This document shows, one piece after another, positions 27,209-35,540 of a stretch of 64,000 bases of DNA. The notes under the pieces were generated by a model. It was not told the origin of the DNA. It was given only the letters and a program-made list of their open reading frames with translations, and did no database searches. Position 1 is the stretch's first letter, and each line of letters begins with the position of its first letter. The stretch is from JANPBY01 sp963851405 (GTDB lineage Bacteria > Actinomycetota > Actinomycetes > DATJPE01): NCBI GenBank assembly GCA_963851405.1, contig CAWKPB010000005.1, forward strand, positions 1-64,000, written 5' to 3'. Position numbers and translations under genes: made by a program.

Positions 27209-29472
27209 GCGTCGACACGGTCAAGGCTGCGGAGTCGATGCCGGACCTCGAGCAGCCGTACGCCGAGTTGGGCCTGCGGACCGAGGAGTACGAGCGGATT
27301 CGCGTCATCCTCGGCCGGCGCCCCACCAGCAGCGAACTGGCGATGTACTCGGTGATGTGGAGTGAGCACTGCTCCTACAAGTCGAGCAAGGTGCACCTGC
27401 GCCAGTTCGGCGACAAGACCCCCGCGACTGACGCGCTTCTCGTCGGGATGGGGGAGAACGCCGGCGTGGTCGACATCGGGCAGGGCTACGCCGTCACGTT
27501 CAAGATCGAGTCGCACAACCACCCGAGCTACGTCGAGCCCTACCAAGGTGCGGCCACCGGCGTCGGAGGCATCGTGCGCGACATCCTCACCATGGGCGCT
27601 CGTCCGGTCGCCGTGATGGACCCGCTGCGCTTCGGTCCGGCTGATGCGGCGGACACCCACCGCGTACTGCCTGGTGTCGTCGCCGGTATCGGGGGGTACG
27701 GCAACTGTCTCGGCTTGCCCAACGTCGGCGGTGAGGTGGTCTTCGACCCCAGCTATCTGGGCAACCCGTTGGTCAACGCTCTGTGCGTCGGGACGATGCG
27801 GCACGAGGACATCAAGCTGGCTAAGGCCTCCGGCCCGGGCAACCTTGTCGTGCTGTTCGGCGCCCGCACGGGCGGTGACGGCATTGGCGGTGTTTCCGTC
27901 CTCGCGAGTGAGACCTTTGATGCGGACGGGCCGGCCAAGCGGCCCAGCGTTCAGGTCGGCGACCCGTTCACCGAGAAGGTCCTGATCGAGGCGTGCTTGG
28001 AGATCTTCGCCGCTGATCTCGTCGTCGGCATCCAGGATCTCGGCGGCGCGGGGATCTCCTGCGCAACGTCGGAGCTGGCGTCGGCTGGTACCGGTGGGAT
28101 GCGCGTCGAGCTCGACCGAGTCCCGCTACGCGACACCTCACTTGCTCCAGAAGAGATTCTGATGAGCGAGTCCCAGGAACGCATGTGCGCGATCGTGGAG
28201 CCACGTCACCTCGAGGAGTTCTTGGCTCTGTGCACTCGCTGGGGCGTGGACGCGACCGTGATCGGCGAGGTGACCGACGGGGACCGGTTGGAGATCTGGT
28301 GGCACGGGGAGTTGGTCGTGCAGGTCCCGCCGCGGACGGTCGCGCACGAGGGCCCGGTGTACGAGCGGCCGCTGGCGCGCCCCGCGGCTCAGGACGCACT
28401 CGTCGCCGACGCACCGACGGTGCTCCGGCTGACGCGTCCGGTCACCGGTGACGAGCTGAGGGCGACAGTGGTGGCCCTGGCCGCTTCGCCGAACCTGGCG
28501 GACAAGTCGTGGGTCACCGATCAGTACGACCGGTATGTGCAGGGCAACACCGTCATGGCTCAACCGGATGACTCGGGCATCGTTCGGGTGGATGAAGCGA
28601 CCGGGCTAGGGGTGGCGATTGCGACCGACGGGAACGGGCGTTTCACTCGGCTGGACCCCTACGCCGGCGCCCAACTCGCGTTGGCCGAGGCCTACCGGAA
28701 CGTGGCGACCTCAGGTGCGACGCCACTGGCGGTGACCAACTGCCTCAATTTCGGGTCTCCCGAGGATCCCGCGGTGATGTGGCAGTTCAGCGAAGCCGTG
28801 CGGGGTCTCGCAGACGGCTGTTTGGAGCTTGGTATTCCGGTCACGGGCGGGAATGTGAGTTTCTACAACCAGACCGGCGACGCGGCCATCCTCCCGACCC
28901 CGATCATCGGTGTGCTCGGAGTGATCGAGGACGTCGCGGCGCGGACCCGGATGGGCTTTCGGCAGGCGGACGACTTCGTCTTCCTCTTGGGCGAAACTCG
29001 TGATGAGCTGGCTGGGTCGGAGTGGGCTCACCAGGTGCACGGGCACCTGGGTGGACGCCCGCCCACGGTCGATCTGGCAGCTGAGCGGGCCTTGGCCGAG
29101 CTGCTCGTGCAGGGGGCCAGCGATGGGCTCTTCGCGGCTGCGCACGACGTCTCCGACGGAGGCGTTGCTCAGGCTCTCGTCGAAATGTCGCTGCGCGGAG
29201 ACCTTGGCTGCGAGGTCTGTGTCGGCGGCGATGCTTTCGTCGAGCTCTTCAGCGAATCTGCAGCCCGCGCCATCGCGTCGACCTCCCCGGCGGATGGGGC
29301 GCGGCTGCTCGACCTGGCTGCCCTGCACGGCGTCCCTGTCACACGGCTGGGGCGCGTCGCAGGGGAATGCCTAGCCGTCTCCGATTCCAGCTCAGCCCCG
29401 TTGTTCTCCGTGCCGCTGGCCGAACTGCGTACGGCATCGCAGGCCACGCTCCCTGCCCTGTTTGGCGCTTAG
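27205..29472 (+). CDS. purL: FGAM synthetase large subunit PurL
   Basis: A 755-residue ATP-dependent synthetase of the small (PurS/PurQ-dependent) type, converting FGAR to FGAM. Visible blocks are MWSEHCSYKSSKVHLRQF, FKIESHNHPSYVEPYQGAATGVGG, GIGGYGNCLGLPNVGGE, IQDLGGAGISCATSE, TNCLNFGSPE, and IPVTGGNVSFYNQT. The GTG start overlaps the purQ stop. Confidence 0.97.
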   Translation: MSVDTVKAAESMPDLEQPYAELGLRTEEYERIRVILGRRPTSSELAMYSVMWSEHCSYKSSKVHLRQFGDKTPATDALLVGMGENAGVVDIGQGYAVTFKIESHNHPSYVEPYQGAATGVGGIVRDILTMGARPVAVMDPLRFGPADAADTHRVLPGVVAGIGGYGNCLGLPNVGGEVVFDPSYLGNPLVNALCVGTMRHEDIKLAKASGPGNLVVLFGARTGGDGIGGVSVLASETFDADGPAKRPSVQVGDPFTEKVLIEACLEIFAADLVVGIQDLGGAGISCATSELASAGTGGMRVELDRVPLRDTSLAPEEILMSESQERMCAIVEPRHLEEFLALCTRWGVDATVIGEVTDGDRLEIWWHGELVVQVPPRTVAHEGPVYERPLARPAAQDALVADAPTVLRLTRPVTGDELRATVVALAASPNLADKSWVTDQYDRYVQGNTVMAQPDDSGIVRVDEATGLGVAIATDGNGRFTRLDPYAGAQLALAEAYRNVATSGATPLAVTNCLNFGSPEDPAVMWQFSEAVRGLADGCLELGIPVTGGNVSFYNQTGDAAILPTPIIGVLGVIEDVAARTRMGFRQADDFVFLLGETRDELAGSEWAHQVHGHLGGRPPTVDLAAERALAELLVQGASDGLFAAAHDVSDGGVAQALVEMSLRGDLGCEVCVGGDAFVELFSESAARAIASTSPADGARLLDLAALHGVPVTRLGRVAGECLAVSDSSSAPLFSVPLAELRTASQATLPALFGA

Positions 29473-29480
29473 GCCGGACG

Positions 29481-30287
29481 ATGGCTCGAGGGCGCGACGG
29501 AGCTGCGGACGTCCTCGGCGTTCTTAAGCAGACGTGGGCAGCGACCCGCGCTGGCCTGGCCGAGATCCCGACGGAGTCGTACGCGTTCCCTAGCACTCTC
29601 GAAGGGTGGACGGTCGGGGACTTGATCGCGCACGTGGGACGGGCCATGGGCGCCGTCTCCGCCGCTCGGCCGGCCAGCGGCCGGGTGGAGCCGCTGACAG
29701 TGGCTGCGTACTTGGCCACCTATCCCGGCGTTGCAGAGGAGATCGCCGCTGCGACCCGCGACGATGCCGCGGAACAGGCAGCAGATCCCCTCGGCGCTTT
29801 GGATGCCGAATGGTCGGCGGCGAGCGTCAACTGCGCCGGGCTCCTCGCGCCCGGGTCACCTGACCCGGTGCTCATCGCCAGGCGAGGGCCGATCTTGATG
29901 TCCGACTTCCTGCGCACCCGCGTCCTCGAGCTGGTCGTCCATATGGACGATCTCGATCGGTCGCTCTCGACGTCCGCAGGAGCGGGCCTGGCCGTGGGGC
30001 TGCCCACCGATGCCGTACGGCTCACGGTCCGGATGCTGCTGGATTCGCTCGTGGCGACTGCGCCCGGGCGCAGTGTCGAAGTCCGCGTGCCGCCGTACGC
30101 CGCCGTGCAGTGCATCGAAGGCCCGCGGCATACCAGGGGGACGCCGCCCGATGTGGTGGAGTGCGACGCGTGGACCTGGGTCCGGTTGGGCTGCGGTCGA
30201 GTGACCTGGCCGGAAGCGCTGACCGACGGAACCGCACGGGCCAGCGGGGAACGCGCCGACCTGAGCAGCTACCTGCCCCTGCTCTAG
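29481..30287 (+). CDS. Mycothiol-dependent maleylpyruvate isomerase-like (MDMPI/SCP2) protein
   Basis: A 268-residue protein with a DinB-like N-terminal domain (WTVGDLIAHVGRAMG and LELVVHMDDLDRS, supplying likely metal-binding His/Glu residues) and a C-terminal SCP2-like domain. Such proteins are typical of mycothiol-producing actinobacteria and often sit beside purL. The substrate is unknown. ATG 29481 follows purL by 8 nt, so it may be co-transcribed. Its stop overlaps the convergent DUF1838 stop by 4 nt. Confidence 0.78.
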   Translation: MARGRDGAADVLGVLKQTWAATRAGLAEIPTESYAFPSTLEGWTVGDLIAHVGRAMGAVSAARPASGRVEPLTVAAYLATYPGVAEEIAAATRDDAAEQAADPLGALDAEWSAASVNCAGLLAPGSPDPVLIARRGPILMSDFLRTRVLELVVHMDDLDRSLSTSAGAGLAVGLPTDAVRLTVRMLLDSLVATAPGRSVEVRVPPYAAVQCIEGPRHTRGTPPDVVECDAWTWVRLGCGRVTWPEALTDGTARASGERADLSSYLPLL

Positions 30288-31243
30288 CCCTCCGGAGGGG
30301 TGTCTCGCGCGTACGCCTCCCACGAGGACAGAATCGGCCCGAGATCCCAGTCGTGCGGCAGCTCGAGGTAGTCCGGGCAGTCCCGTTCGATCCGCTCCAA
30401 CAGGGCTGGTGGGACGTCGGCCAGGCCGCGCCGGGCGGTGCGGGAGAAGAGGCGACCGGTCATGACGCCGCTGACGCCCGACTGACCCATCCGCATCCAG
30501 GGCCACCAGGGTGAGACGCGCGAAAAGCCGGCACGAAAGTGCGCGGAGGGCGTGGACCGGTTGGACAGCTCAGCCAGCGACGTGTAGATCACGAAGTGCT
30601 CGCTGGGGTTGATCCAGGGTCCGGTGGACGCGTGCGGCCAGCGAACCGGATCGACCGGGTTGGGATAGCGATGGGCGTAGTCCCACTCGAGCAGGACCTC
30701 GTCGCCGTACACCTGCCACGGCAGGACGAACGGCGCGCCCTCCGCGCTGCCTTGGCTGCCGTCGTCGTTCATCGTCCCGGCGTGCTCCTCCGACGCCTCG
30801 CCGACGACGAGCTTCGGCAACGTGAGTCCCAGCTCCCCGCCGATCCGGTCGTTGAGGAAAGGGCGAACCTCGACCTCCTCGCCGGTCCACGGATTGCGCC
30901 AGCTGTCGAGGATGGCTCCGGTCGCGACGTCGTAGAAATAGCCCGTCTCCTTGCCGCGCATCTGTAACCGCCCGCCTGCCGACCCATCCGCCCCGGGCAG
31001 CAGCCGACACTTAGTGACCCCGGTGCCGGCGTAGCCGAACAACGGGCGGAGTCGCTCGTCGCCGACCAGGCCGTACATCAGGCCGTGAAAGATCCCGTAG
31101 GTCGGGGTGGACTCGTCGTAGGTCCCCCAGGTCTTGCCGAACGCGTAGAGGTTGTCGCGGGCCGAGGTGAGGTCGAGTGGGTGGTTCGAGTCGTTGGTGG
31201 CCACGTCCACGGACCCTAGGCCCTGACCGATTTCACGACGCAT
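30284..31243 (-). CDS. DUF1838 family protein
   Basis: A 319-residue protein beginning MRREIGQGLGSVDVATN. It is rich in aromatic residues: YGIFHGLMYGLVGDERLRPLFGYAG, YFYDVATGAILDSWRNPWTGE and GPWINPSEHFVIYTSLAEL. This pattern matches the uncharacterised DUF1838 family as I recall it. No signal peptide or membrane helix is seen. It is divergent from the polyamine ATPase gene with 82 bp between starts, so shared regulation is possible. Confidence 0.65.
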   Translation of the reverse strand: MRREIGQGLGSVDVATNDSNHPLDLTSARDNLYAFGKTWGTYDESTPTYGIFHGLMYGLVGDERLRPLFGYAGTGVTKCRLLPGADGSAGGRLQMRGKETGYFYDVATGAILDSWRNPWTGEEVEVRPFLNDRIGGELGLTLPKLVVGEASEEHAGTMNDDGSQGSAEGAPFVLPWQVYGDEVLLEWDYAHRYPNPVDPVRWPHASTGPWINPSEHFVIYTSLAELSNRSTPSAHFRAGFSRVSPWWPWMRMGQSGVSGVMTGRLFSRTARRGLADVPPALLERIERDCPDYLELPHDWDLGPILSSWEAYARDTPPEG

Positions 31244-31312
31244 TTCGAGGGCCGAGATAACAGTTGGTGCGATATCCGTTGAAGACTCCACCCGAAGGTG
31301 CGATTCCCGCGC

Positions 31313-31318
31313 TACATT
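31313..31318 (+). promoter_or_regulatory. -10 hexamer for the polyamine ABC operon (leaderless potA candidate)
   Basis: TACATT ends 7 nt before the ATG at 31326 with no Shine-Dalgarno sequence. This suggests a leaderless operon message. A TTGAAG at 31279 is too distant to be a normal -35. Confidence 0.35.
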
Positions 31319-31325
31319 TCGCGCG

Positions 31326-32363
31326 ATGAGCGCCACGGGAGTCAGCCTGCGGGAGCTGTGCAAGACGTTTGGCTCGGGCTCAGACGCCGTACGTGCCGTT
31401 GATGGGGTCAGCCTCGACATCATCGATGGCGAGTTCCTGACCATGCTCGGTCCCAGCGGCTCGGGTAAGACGACGGTGCTGCGGATGATCGCGGGATTCG
31501 AGCGCCCAACGTCCGGGTCAATTGTGCTCGACGGGGTCGACGTCAGCCGTACCGCTCCCTTCGAGCGCGACGTCAACACGGTCTTCCAGGACTACGCGCT
31601 GTTCCCGCACATGTCGGTTCTGCAGAACGTCGAGTACGGACTGAAAGTGAAGGGCGTCGGCAAGGCCGAGCGCCGCCAGCGGGCCAGCGAAGCCCTCGAC
31701 AGTGTGCAGCTCGGCGAGTACGGCGCCCGCAAGCCGGCCCAGTTGTCCGGTGGCCAACGGCAGCGCGTGGCCCTAGCGCGCGCGCTCGTCAACCATCCGA
31801 AGGTGCTGCTCCTCGACGAGCCACTGGGCGCGCTCGACCTGAAACTGCGTGAGGAGATGCAAGTTGAGCTCAAGGACATCCAGCGCCGGGCAGGGATCAC
31901 GTTTGTCTTCGTGACTCACGACCAGGAGGAGGCGCTGACCATGTCGGATCGGATCGCGGTGTTCAACGCTGGAAAGATCGAACAGGTCGGAAGCCCTTCC
32001 GATGTCTACGAACGGCCAGCAACTCCCTTCGTAGCGGGATTTGTCGGAACGTCAAATCTTGTGCAGGGCGAGGTCGCCCGCATGGTGCTCGGGCGAGAGG
32101 GCTCGTACATGGTGCGACCGGAGAAGATCAGGATCGCCGACCCGTCGGCCTCGGTAGCCCATGACCAGCGGTCCGCACTCGGCACCGTGCGAGAGGTCGT
32201 GTATGTGGGGTCGTCCACGCGGTTCGTGGTTGATCTTGAGGCCGGTTCCTCGTTGGTTGCCCTCCAGCAAAATCTCTCGACGTCATCGATGGATGTCCTG
32301 AGCTACCGCAACACCCCGGTCCGGCTCATCTGGGACACCGGGCATGAGTTCCCCGTCGCCTGA
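31326..32363 (+). CDS. potA: Polyamine-type ABC transporter ATP-binding protein
   Basis: The 345-residue ATPase of a spermidine/putrescine-type importer. It has Walker A GPSGSGKTT, Q-loop FQDYALFPHMSV, signature LSGGQRQRVALARAL, Walker B VLLLDEPLGALD and switch VTHDQEEALTMSD, then a C-terminal TOBE region from about residue 250. The order ATPase, binding protein, two permeases and the PotA-like regulatory tail support a polyamine or related cation substrate, though the exact ligand is inference. Confidence 0.9.
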   Translation: MSATGVSLRELCKTFGSGSDAVRAVDGVSLDIIDGEFLTMLGPSGSGKTTVLRMIAGFERPTSGSIVLDGVDVSRTAPFERDVNTVFQDYALFPHMSVLQNVEYGLKVKGVGKAERRQRASEALDSVQLGEYGARKPAQLSGGQRQRVALARALVNHPKVLLLDEPLGALDLKLREEMQVELKDIQRRAGITFVFVTHDQEEALTMSDRIAVFNAGKIEQVGSPSDVYERPATPFVAGFVGTSNLVQGEVARMVLGREGSYMVRPEKIRIADPSASVAHDQRSALGTVREVVYVGSSTRFVVDLEAGSSLVALQQNLSTSSMDVLSYRNTPVRLIWDTGHEFPVA

Positions 32364-32398
32364 TTCGGCGCCGGGCCACACGAAAAAGGAGGATGCAG

Positions 32399-33601
32399 AT
32401 GCCGCAATCGCGTCTGCTCAAATTGGCCGCAGCGGGCGCAGTCGTCGCCCTCGCGGTGGCGGGGTGTTCCAGTTCCGGTGGGTCATCGTCGACTTCAAGC
32501 GGCGGGTTCACACCCCCGGACATCCAGGCTCAGACCGAGTTGGGCGAGCCGGAAGGTGAAGTCAATGTGCTCGCCTGGCCGGGGTACGCCGAGGACGGTT
32601 CAACCGATCCGAGCGTCGACTGGGTCAGTGGCTTCGAAGAGGAGACGGGCTGCCAGGTCAACATCAAGACCTTCGGTACGTCTGATGAGGCCATTCAGCT
32701 GTTCAAGACCGGCGAGTACGACACGGTGTCCGCGTCAGGTGATGCTTCGCTTCGGCTGATCGCCGCTGGCGAAGTCGCGCCCGTCAACTTCGACCTGATC
32801 CCGAACTACGCCGACATCTTTCCGGACCTCAAGATGCAGCCCTGGAACTCGGTCAACGGCGTCGGGTACGGCCCGCCGCACGGCCGCGGTGCCAACATCC
32901 TGATGTACAACACCGAGAAGGTCACTCCGGCTCCGGATTCCTGGGGTGTCGTTTTTGATGGCGGAAGCGCCTACTCGGGTGCTGTCACGGCCTATGACTC
33001 CCCGATCTACATCGCGGACGCGGCCCTGTACCTGATGGCCACCCAGCCCGACCTCGGAATCACTGATCCCTACGCCCTCGATGAAGCGCAGTTGGCAGCG
33101 GCGGTTGAGCTGCTGAAGGCGCAGAAGGCGAACGTCGGTGAGTACTGGAGCGACTACTTGAAGGAGATCTCGTCCTTCAAGTCCGGAGACACGGTCGTCG
33201 GTACCTCGTGGCAGGTGATTCTCAACATCGCTGCAGGCGAAGGCGTGACCGTCGAGGGCACCAAGCCCAAGGAGGGCGCCACCGGATGGTCTGACACCTG
33301 GATGATCGGCGCAAAGGCGAAGAACCCCAATTGTGCCTACCTCTGGATGAACCACATCATCTCGCCAGAGGCAAACGCCGGAGTGGCCGAATGGTTCGGC
33401 GAGGCGCCGGCGAATGCCAAGTCATGCGACTTGACGGCCGATGAGGATCACTGCGCCACGTATCACGCAGATGACGCCGCCTATTGGACCGACGTCTACT
33501 ACTGGAACACGCCGATTCCGCAGTGCCTGGACGGACGCACGGACGTGACGTGCACCGACTATGCGCAGTGGACGCAGGCCTGGACGGAGATCAAGGGCTA
33601 G
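32399..33601 (+). CDS. potD: Substrate-binding lipoprotein of polyamine-type ABC transporter
   Basis: A 400-residue extracytoplasmic binding protein. The signal peptide ends in the lipobox VAGC (Cys23) followed by a Ser/Gly linker. The mature part starts GEVNVLAWPGYAEDG and has FEEETGCQVNIKTFGTSDE, typical of PotD/PotF-like proteins, but with a Cys-rich C-terminal tail (CDLTADEDHC, CLDGRTDVTC) likely to form disulfides. ATG 32399 is chosen since AAGGAGG (32386-32392) is too near the ATG at 32393. Confidence 0.85.
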   Translation: MPQSRLLKLAAAGAVVALAVAGCSSSGGSSSTSSGGFTPPDIQAQTELGEPEGEVNVLAWPGYAEDGSTDPSVDWVSGFEEETGCQVNIKTFGTSDEAIQLFKTGEYDTVSASGDASLRLIAAGEVAPVNFDLIPNYADIFPDLKMQPWNSVNGVGYGPPHGRGANILMYNTEKVTPAPDSWGVVFDGGSAYSGAVTAYDSPIYIADAALYLMATQPDLGITDPYALDEAQLAAAVELLKAQKANVGEYWSDYLKEISSFKSGDTVVGTSWQVILNIAAGEGVTVEGTKPKEGATGWSDTWMIGAKAKNPNCAYLWMNHIISPEANAGVAEWFGEAPANAKSCDLTADEDHCATYHADDAAYWTDVYYWNTPIPQCLDGRTDVTCTDYAQWTQAWTEIKG

Positions 33602-33621
33602 ACCAGCCGTCCTGCTCCTGG

Positions 33622-33655
33622 AGGTAGGGGCGGGCCGTTTGGCTCGCTCCTACCT
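33622..33655 (+). promoter_or_regulatory. Strong stem-loop between binding-protein and permease genes
   Basis: Arms AGGTAGG + GCGGGCC (33622-33636) pair with GGCTCGC + CCTACCT (33641-33655) around a GTTT loop, with a single opposed G/T bulge pair between the two 7-bp blocks and one wobble. There is no T-tract. Such hairpins after a binding-protein gene commonly stabilise its mRNA or reduce read-through into the permease genes; that role here is inferred. Confidence 0.6.
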
Positions 33656-33685
33656 TCGGGATTCATTCATGGGAGAGCTTCGTTC

Positions 33686-34567
33686 ATGTCGAGCAGCAGC
33701 CAGGCGCCGCCAAGCGCTGCTCGCCGCCTGTCTGGCTACTTGCATTCGAGGCCACACATTCGGGTCGTCGCACTGTTGACGCTGCCGCTGCTGTGGCTGG
33801 TCATCGCGTACCTTGGCTCCTTGGCGGTCCTGTTCGCTTCGGCTTTCTGGTCGGTGGACACCTTCACCGGCAATGTGAATCGGTCCTTCACCACGGACAA
33901 CATCCTGTTTGTCCTCCAGACATCGGTGTTCCGGGCCATCACGCTGCGCACCGTGGGCGTCGCCGCCATGGTGACGCTGATCTGTGCGGTCATCGCGTTG
34001 CCGATGGCCTTCTTTATGGCCAAGGTTGCCTCTCGGCGCTCGAGGCGTTGGTTGGTGATTGCCGTCTTGACGCCACTTTGGGCGTCCTATCTGGTCAAGG
34101 CGTACGCCTGGCGGACCATGCTGCAAAACGACGGGGTCCTCAACTGGTTGGGGCTACCGACGCCGGGGTTCGGGCTGACGGCCACGGTCATCACCCTCAC
34201 GTACCTGTGGCTCCCGTACATGATTCTGCCCATCTACGCCGGGCTCGAACGCCTCCCCGATTCCTTGCTCGATGCGTCGGGCGACTTGGGTGCGAAATCC
34301 TGGCGCACCTTCCGGTCCGTGGTCTTCCCAATCGTGCTGCCAGCGATCGCAGCCGGGTCCATTCTGACTTTCTCGCTCACCCTTGGGGACTACATCGCCG
34401 TCAAGATTGTCGGTGCCAAGACTCAGTTGCTGGGCAACGTGGTCTATGACCAACTACTCACCGCGAACAATCCGCCGCTCGCAGCAGCGGTCGCCCTCAT
34501 CCCGGTCCTGATCATGATCGGCTACTTGATGCTCATGCGTCGTAGCGGCGCATTGAGTCAGTTGTAG
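33686..34567 (+). CDS. potB: Polyamine-type ABC transporter permease, first
   Basis: A 293-residue inner-membrane permease with about six helices and the EAA-type loop SLLDASGDLGAKSWRTFRSVVFPIVLP that contacts the ATPase. It is the PotB-type (first) permease, with helix starts at about 28, 85 and 118. It follows the binding protein after the hairpin and precedes the second permease by 6 nt. Confidence 0.88.
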   Translation: MSSSSQAPPSAARRLSGYLHSRPHIRVVALLTLPLLWLVIAYLGSLAVLFASAFWSVDTFTGNVNRSFTTDNILFVLQTSVFRAITLRTVGVAAMVTLICAVIALPMAFFMAKVASRRSRRWLVIAVLTPLWASYLVKAYAWRTMLQNDGVLNWLGLPTPGFGLTATVITLTYLWLPYMILPIYAGLERLPDSLLDASGDLGAKSWRTFRSVVFPIVLPAIAAGSILTFSLTLGDYIAVKIVGAKTQLLGNVVYDQLLTANNPPLAAAVALIPVLIMIGYLMLMRRSGALSQL

Positions 34568-34573
34568 ACGGCC

Positions 34574-35377
34574 ATGACGCTTTCTCGTGGGGCGCGATGG
34601 GTGCTCGCTTCGATCGTCACCTTGGGCTTCGCCTTCATCTACGTGCCGCTCACGGTCGTGGTTGTGAACTCCTTCAATGTGGAGAGAACGTTCGGTTGGC
34701 CGCCCAAGAGCCTGACCCTGACCTGGTGGGGCAAGGCGTTGGAGAACACGGGAATGCGCGAGGCGCTGTGGAACTCGGTCAAGGCCGGATTGGGTGCCAC
34801 AGCGATCGCCCTGGTCTTGGGCTCGATGGTCGCTTTTGCCATCCACAAATACCAATGGTTCGGCCGCGACACCGTGTCGTTCCTCGTGATCCTGCCGATT
34901 GCCCTCCCCGGCATCGTGACCGGCGTCGCGCTGGGCGCGGCCTTCCAGTCGGTTGGTCTGCAGCTCGGTCTCCTCACCGTGATCATTGGGCACGCCACGT
35001 TCTGCATTGTCTTGGTGTTCAACAACGTGATTGCCCGGCTCCGCCGATCGGGGGCGCATATTGAAGAGGCGTCGGCGGACCTGGGTGCCACTGGCTACCA
35101 GACATTTCGCTACGTCACATTCCCGACGATCCGTACGGCCCTGCTAGCCGGGGCCCTATTGGCGTTCGGACTGTCCTTTGACGAGATCATCGTCACCACT
35201 TTCACGGCTGGCGCTGGAGTGCAGACCCTGCCGATCTGGATCTACAACAACCTGGCTCGTCCCAACCAGGCGCCGATCGTCAACGTGGTCGCGGCTGCAC
35301 TCGTGGTCCTGTCCATCGTCCCCATCTACATCAGCCAACGCCTCGCCGGTGACTCCGCTGGCGGCGGCCGCCTCTAG
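34574..35377 (+). CDS. potC: Polyamine-type ABC transporter permease, second
   Basis: A 267-residue PotC-type permease with six predicted helices and an EAA loop IEEASADLGATGYQTFRYVTFPTIRTALLAG. The N-terminal helix starts VLASIVTLGFAFIYVPLTVVVVNSF, typical of PotC. The gene is 6 nt after the first permease and probably ends the operon. Confidence 0.88.
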   Translation: MTLSRGARWVLASIVTLGFAFIYVPLTVVVVNSFNVERTFGWPPKSLTLTWWGKALENTGMREALWNSVKAGLGATAIALVLGSMVAFAIHKYQWFGRDTVSFLVILPIALPGIVTGVALGAAFQSVGLQLGLLTVIIGHATFCIVLVFNNVIARLRRSGAHIEEASADLGATGYQTFRYVTFPTIRTALLAGALLAFGLSFDEIIVTTFTAGAGVQTLPIWIYNNLARPNQAPIVNVVAAALVVLSIVPIYISQRLAGDSAGGGRL

Positions 35378-35417
35378 GCGGCACGCCGCGCTTGTCATGC
35401 GCGTTGCGTCCGAGTCA

Positions 35418-35444
35418 CCGAGCGAGATAGCGCCTCTCGCTCGG
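35418..35444 (+). terminator. Hairpin after the polyamine ABC operon
   Basis: CCGAGCGAGA and TCTCGCTCGG form a 10-bp perfect stem with a 7-nt loop, 40 nt after the second permease. No T-run follows, as is usual in high-GC actinobacteria. It separates the operon from purF. Confidence 0.5.
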
Positions 35445-35527
35445 ACGTTGCGGTGCTCGGAGACGCTGCGGTTGGGCGTTCCGGCGCCGGTGCCGCGAGG
35501 GGTGACTGGCGGGGCCGGCCAAGCACG

Positions 35528-35533
35528 TAGACT
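35528..35533 (+). promoter_or_regulatory. -10 hexamer for purF (leaderless candidate)
   Basis: TAGACT ends 7 nt before the purF GTG. The only -35-like element is GTGACT at 35502-35507, with a long spacer of 20 nt. No Shine-Dalgarno sequence is visible. Confidence 0.35.
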
Positions 35534-35540
35534 GCGCGAC

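Noticed and set aside
35178..35540. In-frame 5' extension of purF
   Set aside because: It overlaps the second permease gene and the hairpin; family length and the Ntn Cys place the start at 35541 or 35547.
35378..35540. Possible purine riboswitch before purF
   Set aside because: No conserved purine-aptamer loops are visible, and the -10 hexamer points to a leaderless start.
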